Assembly (NCBI GenBank): GCA_947462535.1
Contig: CANHPN010000009.1
Location: 1-64,000, forward strand
Direction of reading: 5' to 3'
DNA: 64,000 bases
Source of the DNA: Akkermansiaceae bacterium
Lineage (GTDB): Bacteria; Verrucomicrobiota; Verrucomicrobiia; Verrucomicrobiales; Akkermansiaceae
The position numbers and the translations under genes are program-made. The notes beneath the pieces were generated by a model. That model was not told where the DNA came from. It searched no databases and worked only from the letters and a program-made list of their open reading frames with translations. Positions 52,991-61,443 of the stretch are shown in pieces; the stretch's first letter is position 1; each line of letters begins with the position of its first letter.

Positions 52991-53082
52991 GCTCTATGGC
53001 GGGCTGATTTGCCATCCCTTAAGAAAATGAGAAGGTCACAAATCGGCCGCATCTCCATACCGCGATCGCGGATTTCCGAAAA

Positions 53083-54387
53083 TCAAATCCTGCCCGCCGC
53101 CTTGATGTCGAAATAACAGTTTGCCAGCGCCACCGCGAAGTCCCGCGCCGTGGAATCGAGCGTCAGAACACCCGAAGCCCCCAGCCCGGCGAGGATTTCC
53201 CGGCGCTCCTGCACGTAAGGGTCCGCCGCCAGGAATCTCAGCGCCGAGGAGAACGAATCGACCGGATCGGAAAAGGCGTCCTCCACCACCCGCTCGCGCA
53301 TACTGGCGAGCAGGACGAGGTGGCGGGACTTCAAGACCTGCAAGGCCGGTATCAGCTCCTTGCCGTCCTCGCCGCGCAGGTTGGTGAGTAAAATCACCAG
53401 CGAGCGCCGACGCTGACGGGTCATCAACCGCTCCACCGCCCCGCTGAAATCGCTCGGCGCGGCGGTCGTCTGATAGTCATAGAGGTGGTTCAGCAGGACC
53501 GGCATCGCGTGCGAGCCCTTCACCGGCGGCAGCCAGCGGTCGGTGCCGCCGAAGGATTTCACCGCGACCTGGTCGCCCTGCCGCAGCGCCACATGCGAGA
53601 CGAGCAGCATGGCGTTGAGAACGTGGTCGAACTGCGGAACCCCGCCGTCGAGCGCGCGCATCCGCCGCCCGGTATCCAGCAGGAAAACGACCGACTGGTT
53701 GCGCTGCTCCTGGTAGTCCCGGCTGATCAGCATCTGCCTGCGGGAAGAAGCTTTCCAGTCGATCTGCCCCAGCGGGTCGCCGGCGCGGTAGTCGCGGAGC
53801 TGATGGAAATCCCGGCTCGATCCCGCGCGCGGCCGCCGCACGATGCCCATCGGGCTCTCCCGGTGCTGCATGGCGAGCAGCGCGAAACGAATCACCGGCT
53901 CGTAATTCGGATAGACCTTCACCGTTTCAGCCGACAAGTGGCGGGTTTGCCTCGCCCAGAATCCCATCGGGGAAAACCGCCGCACGTGCACGGGGCCGAA
54001 CACCGCCTCGCCCCGTGCCGACACGGTCACCGGATGAAACACCCTGATCTCCCGGTTAGGTGGCACCATGCCGCCCCACGGCAGCGTCGGTGCCACCGCG
54101 CCATGCGGAATGCCATCGAAAACCTCCACTTTCGCGGCGCGCCCGCTTTCGTTCCGCAAAACCAAACGCACCTCGCCCGCTTCTCCCGAGGCGAAACGTC
54201 CGGGCAAACGCCGCTGCAAATCCAGCGGTCTCGTGAACCGGGCGATCATCGCGTCGATGAGAACCATCAGCGCCCCCACCCCGCCGAGCCACAACCACGG
54301 CCCGCCCAGCGACGGCACCGCCACGGCGACCGCCGCGAGCAGCAGCCACGCGAAAGTTAGATTCAGCAGTCGGGAACTCGGGCTCAT
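53083..54387 (-). CDS. DUF58-domain protein
   Basis: 434 residues. Two N-terminal hydrophobic segments (LTFAWLLLAAVAVAVPSL, LWLGGVGALMVLI) anchor it in the membrane. A domain with LRNESGRAAKVEVFDGIP follows. The DUF58 hallmark is MGIVRRPRAGSSRDFHQLRDYRAGDPLGQIDWKASSRRQMLISRDYQEQRNQSVVFLLDTGRRM, continuing into a von-Willebrand-A-like part. DUF58 proteins sit with MoxR ATPases and may act as the substrate-binding partner. It starts 6 bases after the MoxR stop. Confidence 0.9.
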   Translation of the reverse strand: MSPSSRLLNLTFAWLLLAAVAVAVPSLGGPWLWLGGVGALMVLIDAMIARFTRPLDLQRRLPGRFASGEAGEVRLVLRNESGRAAKVEVFDGIPHGAVAPTLPWGGMVPPNREIRVFHPVTVSARGEAVFGPVHVRRFSPMGFWARQTRHLSAETVKVYPNYEPVIRFALLAMQHRESPMGIVRRPRAGSSRDFHQLRDYRAGDPLGQIDWKASSRRQMLISRDYQEQRNQSVVFLLDTGRRMRALDGGVPQFDHVLNAMLLVSHVALRQGDQVAVKSFGGTDRWLPPVKGSHAMPVLLNHLYDYQTTAAPSDFSGAVERLMTRQRRRSLVILLTNLRGEDGKELIPALQVLKSRHLVLLASMRERVVEDAFSDPVDSFSSALRFLAADPYVQERREILAGLGASGVLTLDSTARDFAVALANCYFDIKAAGRI

Positions 54388-54393
54388 CGGATC

Positions 54394-55386
54394 CTATTGC
54401 CTCGGTGCCGGGACGCTTTCCACGATCGCGCGGAGCACCTCGTCCACGTCCTGACCGCTGATCGCGATTTCCGGCGTGAGCTGCACGCGGTGGCGCAACA
54501 CCGGCAGGGCCGCGCGCTTGATGTCGTCCGGCGTGACGAACCCCCTGCCGTCTAACGCAGCGAAAGCCTTGCCGATTCGCACCAGGCTGATCGCGCCACG
54601 GGTCCCCGCGCCGAGCGAAATCGAGCGCGATTCGCGGGTCGCCTCGGCCAGCGCCACCGCGTAGCCGACGACTTCCGGCACGACCTGCACCGCCGCCGTC
54701 GCCTCCTGGGCCGCGACGATTTCGCGCGGACCGCAGATCACGGAAACACTGCCGCCCGCGCCACCGGGCGTCTCTGCGGAGGCGCGGGTGACGATCTCGC
54801 ACTCCGCCTCACGCACCGGATAGTCAATGAGCACCTTCATGATGAAACGGTCCAACTGCGCCTCGGGCAGCGGATAGGTGCCCTCGTGCTCGACCGGGTT
54901 CTGCGTAGCCAGGGTCATGAACGGCGGCGAGAGTTTCAGCGTCTCACCGTCGATGGTCACCTGCTGCTCCTGCATCACTTCCAGCAGCGCGGACTGGGTC
55001 TTCGCGGGCGCGCGGTTGATTTCATCTGCTAGTAGAAGGTTGGTGAAAACCGGACCTTGGCGGAGCTGGAACGTCTGGCTCTTCATATCGAACAAGCGGA
55101 AGCCCGTCACGTCGGACGGCATCAGGTCCGGCGTGAATTGAATCCGCGCCGACGCCCCGCCGAAGGTTTTCGCGAGCGTGGTGACGAGATGGGTTTTCCC
55201 CAGTCCCGGTTTTCCTTCCAACAGAACGTGACCGCCCGCGAGCAAGGCGGCGATGACTTGCTCGATGACGACATCCTGGCCGAGGATCACGCCGCGCACT
55301 TGCTCGCGCATCCGGTGGATCAATTCCGCGAGGCTGCGGACAGGCTGCTTTTCATCGGTGATTGGGGCGTAGGGATCTGGATTCAT
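54394..55386 (-). CDS. MoxR-family AAA+ ATPase
   Basis: 330-residue AAA+ chaperone-like ATPase. Walker A is LEGKPGLGKTHLVTTLAKT, Walker B LLLADEINRAPAKTQSALLEVMQEQQVTIDGET, sensor I LATQNPVEHEGTYPLPEAQLDRFIMK, and the C-terminal lid has PDDIKRAALPVLRHRV. MoxR proteins assist maturation of complexes, typically with VWA/DUF58 partners as encoded next door. The ATG at 55386 is 11 bases after the DUF4350 stop. Confidence 0.94.
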   Translation of the reverse strand: MNPDPYAPITDEKQPVRSLAELIHRMREQVRGVILGQDVVIEQVIAALLAGGHVLLEGKPGLGKTHLVTTLAKTFGGASARIQFTPDLMPSDVTGFRLFDMKSQTFQLRQGPVFTNLLLADEINRAPAKTQSALLEVMQEQQVTIDGETLKLSPPFMTLATQNPVEHEGTYPLPEAQLDRFIMKVLIDYPVREAECEIVTRASAETPGGAGGSVSVICGPREIVAAQEATAAVQVVPEVVGYAVALAEATRESRSISLGAGTRGAISLVRIGKAFAALDGRGFVTPDDIKRAALPVLRHRVQLTPEIAISGQDVDEVLRAIVESVPAPRQ

Positions 55387-55397
55387 GGATTCGTGAG

Positions 55398-56486
55398 TCA
55401 GTGGAGAACTTTGAGGAGCTGTTGTAAATCGGCGGCCGTGCGGGTGAGAATGGCCGAGTCCGCCGGGGCCGCTTCGGCAAGCGCGCGGAACACCCGCTCG
55501 CGGGGTAGCCCGGCGCGGTCGGCGAGGAATTGGAAAAAATTACCGTCGCGCCGCCCGGACCTAACGGCCATCCGCTGGCCAAGCTCGACGATCTGCGCGC
55601 GCAGCGGGACCAGCAGCGCCGCCGCCCGGTCCAGCCGCCATTGGAAATCCCCGAGCGCTTCCAGATGGTGCTCGTAACTGCGCAAGGTCGAAGTGCCATC
55701 CGCCGCTTCAAGCGGGCCGAAGCGGGTGAAATTCTTCCACAGCCACAGCAACGTCAGCACGCCGAGACCGATCAGCACCGGCCACAGGTGTTTGCCAAGA
55801 AGCCCCCACAGCGAGAGTCCCGAGCCGCGCATAAATCCGATAGAACCCTCGTATTCCGTCGCCAGGATCAGGGCCTCCAACAACGCCGCGTGATCCTTGT
55901 CGCCGATCCAACGGTTGCGGAACAAGCGCCCGTCCGTGAGCACCGTCATCCGCCCGTCGCCGCTGGAAACGGATGCGAAAACACCCGGCTCGCCGCCATC
56001 GGACGCCACGCGGGTCTTGGAACTCGCCGCCACTTCGAAAGACTCACCATCAAACTCGATCTCGGTCACCGGCTCCTTGGAGTTCTTACCCTCACTCAGC
56101 TCGATGCCCGCACTTCCTAACATATCCACGATCGCGGGCTCCAGACTCGGTTTCACCGAATCATCCGACCAGTCGTTCGTCTCCGCGTCGGCATGCTCTA
56201 CCAGCAGGACCAGATGGCCGCCCGCCTCCACCCAGTCCTCGATCTGGCGGGTGAAACTCGCATTGCTCAGAACCGCTGCCGGGACGAACCACACGGCATC
56301 CTCGAATTCCGGCGAGGTCCACGCCGCCAGCGAGCGCACCTCGCCGTCGTATCGCGCGGCGAAGCGCTCGGCGGCGAGCCAGGGATTGATCCGCGCCTTG
56401 CCCTTGTAGCCGATCTCGCGCTTCGCCTCAATGTAATCGCAAGCGGTTAGAGCGAGCGCCGTCACGAGCAGTGCCAGAAATTTCAC
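55398..56486 (-). CDS. DUF4350-domain lipoprotein/membrane protein
   Basis: 362 residues from GTG 56486 (VKFLALLVTALALTAC, with lipobox LTAC); the GTG overlaps the previous stop (GTGA), and the track start 31 codons earlier lies inside that gene. The exported part begins NPWLAAERFAARYDGEVRSLAAW, and VLLVEHADAE marks the DUF4350-like Rossmann fragment; a hydrophobic helix WPVLIGLGVLTLLWLWKNF lies near residue 240, followed by a cytoplasmic tail. DUF4350 proteins are frequent members of MoxR clusters, with no known activity. Confidence 0.8.
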   Translation of the reverse strand: MKFLALLVTALALTACDYIEAKREIGYKGKARINPWLAAERFAARYDGEVRSLAAWTSPEFEDAVWFVPAAVLSNASFTRQIEDWVEAGGHLVLLVEHADAETNDWSDDSVKPSLEPAIVDMLGSAGIELSEGKNSKEPVTEIEFDGESFEVAASSKTRVASDGGEPGVFASVSSGDGRMTVLTDGRLFRNRWIGDKDHAALLEALILATEYEGSIGFMRGSGLSLWGLLGKHLWPVLIGLGVLTLLWLWKNFTRFGPLEAADGTSTLRSYEHHLEALGDFQWRLDRAAALLVPLRAQIVELGQRMAVRSGRRDGNFFQFLADRAGLPRERVFRALAEAAPADSAILTRTAADLQQLLKVLH

Positions 56487-57913
56487 AGCGCTCTCCCTTC
56501 TCCGAACGGCCACTGCCGGCAAAGCGCCTGCACCTCCGTATCCGCCGGACTCACTCCGGCGTATGCCAGCCGGATCCACGCCCCGGTGATGCCGCGGAAA
56601 TAGGCCGGATGCACCGCCGCACCGGCCTGATCAAATCGCCGCACGCAGTCGCCCTCGGTGTCCGACTCGTGGATTTCCACCCGCCCCAGCTCCATCACCC
56701 GGGAAATCGATCCGCAGTAAAGCAAGCCTAACGACTCGTGATGCCGCCCCTGCTGCCACAGCAACCATGCCGCGCCCGGCACGTCGGCCGGCAGCAAGTG
56801 CGGGGAAACCTCCATGCCCATCACCACCCGCGCGGACGGCGCGATTTTGTCCTCCTTCACGCCCGGCCCGCGCAGCATGAAAACGTGGCGGTATTTCCAT
56901 AACATCCAGCCGAGCAATCCCACCAGCAAGGCCGCCGCGCAGATCGCGAAAACCTGCATCAGGATTTCGACCCAGCCGCCGGACCATTTGATAGACGACT
57001 TCCGGGGCTTCGGGATCTTATCCGTCACCGTGTGCACCTTGAACGCCTCGTCCGCCTTCACCTCGCGGATCACCTCCGCCGCTGGCCGCAGTTCCGCGCC
57101 ATGGGCGGAGAAGCCGATCATGAAAAACGAAAGCATCACGACCGCGATCTTCCCCAGCCGCTGCGCCAGCCGCTTGAATGCCAGCTCCACGTCCCAGCCC
57201 TCGATCCACGTCCGGTTGTTGATATAAATCCCGAACCCCGCGCCGGTCACGAACACGTCTGCCAGAGGAATCGCCACCATCACGCAGGCCGCCACCGTCC
57301 GGGTGATCAGCAGCGGCAGCTCCATCGGGAAATTCGGATCCCACGACTCGACCGCCAGGGTCCACGCGCCATCCTGGCCCTCCGGCACAAGCATCAGAAA
57401 CAGCGCGAGAATCCCTAAACCCAGCCAGACCGCCGCGATGTCCGAGAGGAAATAAAGCCACATCACCACGCCCTCGCCCCGGCGGCGGACCACCTGGCCG
57501 CAGCGTTGTTTGTAGGCCTTTCCGCGCAAGCCTTCCAAGTCCTCCACCGCCAGCGTCACCGGCAGCCACGGCGAGAACCGGGCCCATAGAAACCGATAGA
57601 AAAACCGCCGTGTCCATGCCTTCGGAATTTCCCGCCAGACCGCGCGCCAAGAAGGTTCCTCGCCGAACAAGCGCCGACTCAGCTCGAACAAAACCATCCG
57701 CGAACCCGCCGGCTTGCACCACCAGAACAAGGCCAACAGCACCATCGGATGATCCCATAACAGCCAAACACCGGCGGCCGTGGGAACTCCCAGCGCCACC
57801 CACCAGAGCGCGATGCAGCGCCAGAAGTCGCGCCGCGCCAGTGCGAAACCGAGGTCCACCGCCTCCCAGTCGCTGCGCGGGCGGATCTCCGCCGTCACCG
57901 TGTCAAGCCTCAT
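56483..57913 (-). CDS. Membrane protein with DUF4129-like C-terminal region
   Basis: 476 residues. The N-terminal half has several membrane helices (CIALWWVALGVPTAAGVWLLW, VVMWLYFLSDIAAVWLGLGILALFLMLV). A central periplasmic part follows, then a single helix IEI-like ILMQVFAICAAALLVGLLGWMLW, and a C-terminal cytoplasmic domain (AAWLLWQQGRHHESLGLLYCGSISRVMELGRVEI) that resembles DUF4129, the usual cluster member. It overlaps the SpoIIM gene by 11 bases and the DUF4350 gene by 4. Confidence 0.75.
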   Translation of the reverse strand: MRLDTVTAEIRPRSDWEAVDLGFALARRDFWRCIALWWVALGVPTAAGVWLLWDHPMVLLALFWWCKPAGSRMVLFELSRRLFGEEPSWRAVWREIPKAWTRRFFYRFLWARFSPWLPVTLAVEDLEGLRGKAYKQRCGQVVRRRGEGVVMWLYFLSDIAAVWLGLGILALFLMLVPEGQDGAWTLAVESWDPNFPMELPLLITRTVAACVMVAIPLADVFVTGAGFGIYINNRTWIEGWDVELAFKRLAQRLGKIAVVMLSFFMIGFSAHGAELRPAAEVIREVKADEAFKVHTVTDKIPKPRKSSIKWSGGWVEILMQVFAICAAALLVGLLGWMLWKYRHVFMLRGPGVKEDKIAPSARVVMGMEVSPHLLPADVPGAAWLLWQQGRHHESLGLLYCGSISRVMELGRVEIHESDTEGDCVRRFDQAGAAVHPAYFRGITGAWIRLAYAGVSPADTEVQALCRQWPFGEGRAL

Positions 57914-58874
57914 GGCCGGACCTCCTTCCTGCTAGTGAGAAATAAGCAATGTGCAGCACCCAGCCGAAGATCCCCGCCAGGTATTTCCATTCCGAGGGAA
58001 TCCCCCGCGCCGACCAGAATCCCTCCACCACCGCCGCCAGCGTGGTCATCAACGCGGCTCCATAGATCAATGGCAGCGCCTGGTTCCCCGCTTCCGACAG
58101 CGCCCGCACCCGCGGCAACCTACCCGGCCGCAGGATCGCAAGACCCAGGCGCATCCCCGCCATTCCGGAGACCACCATTCCTAGCAGTTCAAACGACGAG
58201 TGCCCCGCTACGAAGGACCAGAACGACTCGGGATTGCATGCGTGGTTCACGTAGCCCGCCGCCGCGCCGATGTGGAGGCCGTTGAACAGCAGGAAAAACA
58301 AAGTGCCGACACCCGCCGCCATCCCGCCCGCGAAGATTCGAAAGTCGATCGCCACGTTGTTATAAATGTAGAAGCAGAACATCATGAAATTCGAGCCATA
58401 CTCCGAGCGCAGGTGGCTCAGCTGCTCTTCCCTGCCGCCGTACATCTGCTCCATCCCCGCCATCCCGTCCGCGCCCAGCACCGCCTGAATCCAGCGGATG
58501 TCGTGCTCCGCCGAGAGCATCATCGCCAAGAACGGCAGCCAGAAAACCGCGTTGCACAGCCAGAACAAACGCCACTCGCCGCGCACGGCCTGCGGGAATC
58601 TCACCGCCACGAAGGAGACCGCGTTCTCCCAGGTCCCCCGCCGCGTCCGATAGATCAGCTCGTAGCCGCGGATCACCAGCTCGTTGAGCCGCTCGGTGAC
58701 GCGCGCGCCGTACATCCGGGACTCCGACAGCGAAAGGTCCAGGCTCAGCTCGCGGAACAAGCGCGGAAGCTGCTCCGCCTCGGGTCCGGCCTTGCCCTTT
58801 TCCATCAGCCCTAACAGCCGTTCGTATTCCGCCCAGCGTGCCTCGTTGCGGTGCTCGAAATCCCCGGAGGTCAC
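57903..58874 (-). CDS. SpoIIM-like (stage II sporulation protein M family) membrane protein
   Basis: 323 residues from GTG 58874, which overlaps the RDD stop (GTGA); the longer track ORF runs through the RDD gene in another frame. A soluble N-terminal helical domain (RWAEYERLLGLMEKGKAGPEAEQLPRLFRELSLDLSLSESR) precedes about five transmembrane helices with FFLLFNGLHIGAAAGYVNHACNPESFWSFVAGHSSFELLGMVVSGMAGMRLG, typical of the SpoIIM/DUF95 family. The name is historical; nothing implies sporulation. It is a standard neighbour of RDD and MoxR genes. Confidence 0.85.
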   Translation of the reverse strand: MTSGDFEHRNEARWAEYERLLGLMEKGKAGPEAEQLPRLFRELSLDLSLSESRMYGARVTERLNELVIRGYELIYRTRRGTWENAVSFVAVRFPQAVRGEWRLFWLCNAVFWLPFLAMMLSAEHDIRWIQAVLGADGMAGMEQMYGGREEQLSHLRSEYGSNFMMFCFYIYNNVAIDFRIFAGGMAAGVGTLFFLLFNGLHIGAAAGYVNHACNPESFWSFVAGHSSFELLGMVVSGMAGMRLGLAILRPGRLPRVRALSEAGNQALPLIYGAALMTTLAAVVEGFWSARGIPSEWKYLAGIFGWVLHIAYFSLAGRRSGHEA

Positions 58875-59599
58875 CGTTCCCCCCTTTTCTCCTGCACCCA
58901 GTGCGCCATCGCCATCAGCCGGTTCACGCCCTCCGCGCCCGTCGCGCCGCTCAGCGCCGTCGCCTGGTCCGCGATTTCCGCCCGCCTGCCGTCCGACCAA
59001 AGTCCAGCCCGCTCGCGGAACAACGCGAGCGCTCGCGTCTCATCCACGGTTAGACCGACCGGTAGCGGCACCGCGACGATCGGTGGTGGCGCGGCGATCA
59101 TGGGCGGCTTTGGTATCCGATCATAAATCACCACCGTCCCCGCCGCCAGATCGCCGAGCCTTTGGAAGCGCTTCGTCGCCAGACAACTCGTCAGCCCGAA
59201 GCAGTAGGTGAAAAACGGCATGCCATCGATGAAGCGCAGGAAATTTCTAACCACCGCCTGGCCGAAGGTGATCGGCGAGCCCGTCGCCTGCACCACCCGC
59301 AGCCCCATCAACCGTTTTCCCGGCGTGGCCCCGCGTTTCCCCGCTTCGAAAACCACCGGATACAGCCAGTCCATCAGAAACCACGCCAGCAACATCACCC
59401 CGCCCGCGACGTTGCCGCCGATGGCGATGCCCGCGAAGGCCACCGCGATTCCGCCGATGGCGAGCACCGCCGAACGGATCAGGAAATCGATTGCGTAAGC
59501 GCCCGCGCGCAGTATCGGACCGGCCATCCGCAGGCGGATTTCAATGCCCTCGGCGAGCTCCACCGCTTGCAAGGTATCGAGTTTTTCGGGTTCCGCCAT
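58871..59599 (-). CDS. RDD-family membrane protein
   Basis: 242 residues with the RDD domain: LRMAGPILRAGAYAIDFLIRSAVLAIGGIAVAFAGIAIGG (residues 20-60), YPVVFEAGKRGATPGKRLMGLRVVQATGSPITFGQAVVRNFLRFIDGMPFFTYCFGLTSCLATKRFQRLGDLAAGTVVIYDR. The C-terminal 80 residues are a cytoplasmic helical tail. The first gene of the six-gene cluster, 64 bases after the RlmM-like gene. RDD proteins are suspected small transporters; role here unknown. Confidence 0.88.
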   Translation of the reverse strand: MAEPEKLDTLQAVELAEGIEIRLRMAGPILRAGAYAIDFLIRSAVLAIGGIAVAFAGIAIGGNVAGGVMLLAWFLMDWLYPVVFEAGKRGATPGKRLMGLRVVQATGSPITFGQAVVRNFLRFIDGMPFFTYCFGLTSCLATKRFQRLGDLAAGTVVIYDRIPKPPMIAAPPPIVAVPLPVGLTVDETRALALFRERAGLWSDGRRAEIADQATALSGATGAEGVNRLMAMAHWVQEKRGER

Positions 59600-59663
59600 G
59601 GTCGGGTCTCGGTGCCGAAGCTAGCCCGCCCGCCGACGAGGTAAAGCCCGGGCTTGCAACAGT

Positions 59664-60650
59664 TCACCGCAGGGCCAGCAGCGCGAATTCCTTGTGATGC
59701 ACGCTAAGCTGCTGGAGGCGGATCGTCTTAAATCCCATCTCCGCGAGCGAGGCGAACCATTGCGACTTGTCGGCCACCTGCAACAGATCCGTTAGCTTCA
59801 GGGTGATCAGCACGCCGCGGATCGACGGGGCCATTTTGCAAAAGCGCGCGCATTCCTTGAGCACCACCTCCGGCGACTGGTTCATGTCGGACATGAACCA
59901 GGTGACGCCCAGCCCGAGGTCGCGCTTGCTCGTCAGCGCGGCGGGTTTGCGGCATTGGAAAAACCACGAACTATCTGTTAGCACGTCCTGCCGTTCCGCG
60001 ATGGCGGAGGCGAGCACGACTTCCGCCATCTTCGCAGGGTCCACGCCGATGACCGGCACCCCGCGGTTGATCAGCGCGAGCACGACGCCGCCGGGTGCGC
60101 AGCCGAGCTCGACGACGATGTCCTTGCGGGTGAATTCCAAATCGAAAAACCGCGCGGCTTCCTCCAGCTTAAGCCAGGCCCGCGAGGGCGATTCGGCTGG
60201 CATCAAGATCCCCGCATCGCCCGCCGGATCGGGGCTCAAGAACGGCGCGTGCCGATGCAGACCGGCCCAAAACTCGGAGTCTCCCAGCTCCACCACCGTG
60301 CCGACGACTTCACCGAGCTGCGGCTTTCCCGAAGTTTTCCCGTCGCATACGCCCTGCATCTTCCGGTCGGCGAACCGGGCGTGATGGATGATCCGCGTTT
60401 CACCGAGCAGCGCGACCCCCGCTTCCCGCGTGGTCGCTTTCCCGAGGGAAAGGCAGAGCCGCCGCGCGGTGGCGATTTCCACATCGAGCGAGTCGAACGA
60501 AAAGGGCTTGTCCGCTTTGAAGGTGACGAATCCCCGCCGCTGATAGCCCGGCCGCCAGCCGAGTTTCATCGTCTCTACTTCCAGCTTCAGCGCCTTCTCG
60601 GAGCCCGGATTGGTCAGGGCGAAAACAAACTCGGACTCGACAGGTTTCAT
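59664..60650 (-). CDS. RlmM-like FtsJ-fold rRNA 2'-O-methyltransferase
   Basis: 328 residues. An N-terminal THUMP-like part (LTNPGSEKALKLEVETMKLGWRPGYQRRGFVTFK) is followed by the FtsJ Rossmann domain: SRAWLKLEEAARFF with a lysine of the catalytic tetrad, VVELGCAPGGVVLALINRGVPVIGVDPAKM, FMSDMNQSP with the Asp, VLITLKLTDLL with the second Lys and HHKEFALLALR with the Glu. This K-D-K-E order matches RlmM (23S rRNA C2498), so that is the most likely role. It lies 20 bases after the CPBP gene. Confidence 0.82.
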   Translation of the reverse strand: MKPVESEFVFALTNPGSEKALKLEVETMKLGWRPGYQRRGFVTFKADKPFSFDSLDVEIATARRLCLSLGKATTREAGVALLGETRIIHHARFADRKMQGVCDGKTSGKPQLGEVVGTVVELGDSEFWAGLHRHAPFLSPDPAGDAGILMPAESPSRAWLKLEEAARFFDLEFTRKDIVVELGCAPGGVVLALINRGVPVIGVDPAKMAEVVLASAIAERQDVLTDSSWFFQCRKPAALTSKRDLGLGVTWFMSDMNQSPEVVLKECARFCKMAPSIRGVLITLKLTDLLQVADKSQWFASLAEMGFKTIRLQQLSVHHKEFALLALR

Positions 60651-60670
60651 GATCGGATTTCTTTAGCGAG

Positions 60671-61438
60671 TCACCAGAGCCCGTAATTGCCGGTCTTCAT
60701 GATGTAGAGCCCCATCAGGAAATTCGCGGTGGCGTGCATGATGACGCAGGCACCGAGGTTCTTGCTCCATACGCAAAACAGGTAGGTGAGGCTGCCGTAA
60801 ACGAAGGCCCCGGCGTAATCGACGGGCGCGTGGGCAAGCATGAACAGCCCGGTGACGATGCCGTAGGAAAGCCAGCGGGCGCGGCCGAAGGGCTGCTTCC
60901 AGTAGTCCCCTTCCCAATCGCAGACGAAGCGCATGAGGAAGCCGCGCCAGAAAATCTCCTCCACCAACGCGACCACCACGGCGGCCCGGATGAACCGGAA
61001 AACCAACGCGCCCCAGTAGGCGAGCGGATTCTCAAACAGACCGGGATCGAAGCCTTCCTTGCGTTCCGCCACACCGATGATTTTGAGCCCCCCCTCGGTT
61101 TTCCCCGTTAATCCCCAGGCATCGTAAAGCACTGTGGGCAGCAGCCAGAAGCCGATACCGACCGCGCCGAAAACGATGCCGGTCAGCGCCCATTTCAACG
61201 ACCAGTCGAAGTGATAAAACCGCCGGTAATGCACGAGCACGCCGAGGGTGACGAGCGTCTGCACCGGATAGACAAACTGCGCGGGGTCCTGCCGCCACCA
61301 AGGCGCGTCCGGGTGCTTCCACTCGACGGCCGCGCCGACGAGCATTAACAGAATCATGAATCCCATGAACACCGCGAACGGCACCACGTGCGCCCGGGTG
61401 AGCTGCTCGGGATCGTTGACCTCCGGTTGCGCGCTCAT
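60671..61438 (-). CDS. CPBP-family intramembrane protease-like protein
   Basis: 255 residues from ATG 61438. About seven hydrophobic segments; the CPBP (Abi) signature is visible as ALVEEIFWRGFLMRFV (EExxxR) and GLFMLAHAPVDYAGAFVYGSLTYLF, the second motif with histidine. Its family includes CAAX-prenyl endopeptidases and exosortase-linked forms. No exosortase or PEP-CTERM gene is in the window. It begins 5 bases after the aminotransferase stop, so it belongs to that transcript. Confidence 0.84.
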   Translation of the reverse strand: MSAQPEVNDPEQLTRAHVVPFAVFMGFMILLMLVGAAVEWKHPDAPWWRQDPAQFVYPVQTLVTLGVLVHYRRFYHFDWSLKWALTGIVFGAVGIGFWLLPTVLYDAWGLTGKTEGGLKIIGVAERKEGFDPGLFENPLAYWGALVFRFIRAAVVVALVEEIFWRGFLMRFVCDWEGDYWKQPFGRARWLSYGIVTGLFMLAHAPVDYAGAFVYGSLTYLFCVWSKNLGACVIMHATANFLMGLYIMKTGNYGLW

Positions 61439-61443
61439 GGCGG

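Larger units (their letters stand above)
52858..53082. other. Intergenic region between convergent genes with repeat and terminator
   Basis: It contains copy 2 of the dispersed 62-bp repeat, an intrinsic terminator for the minus-strand MoxR cluster, and an interior palindrome CCGCGATCGCGG near 53059-53070. No gene is present. Confidence 0.6.
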
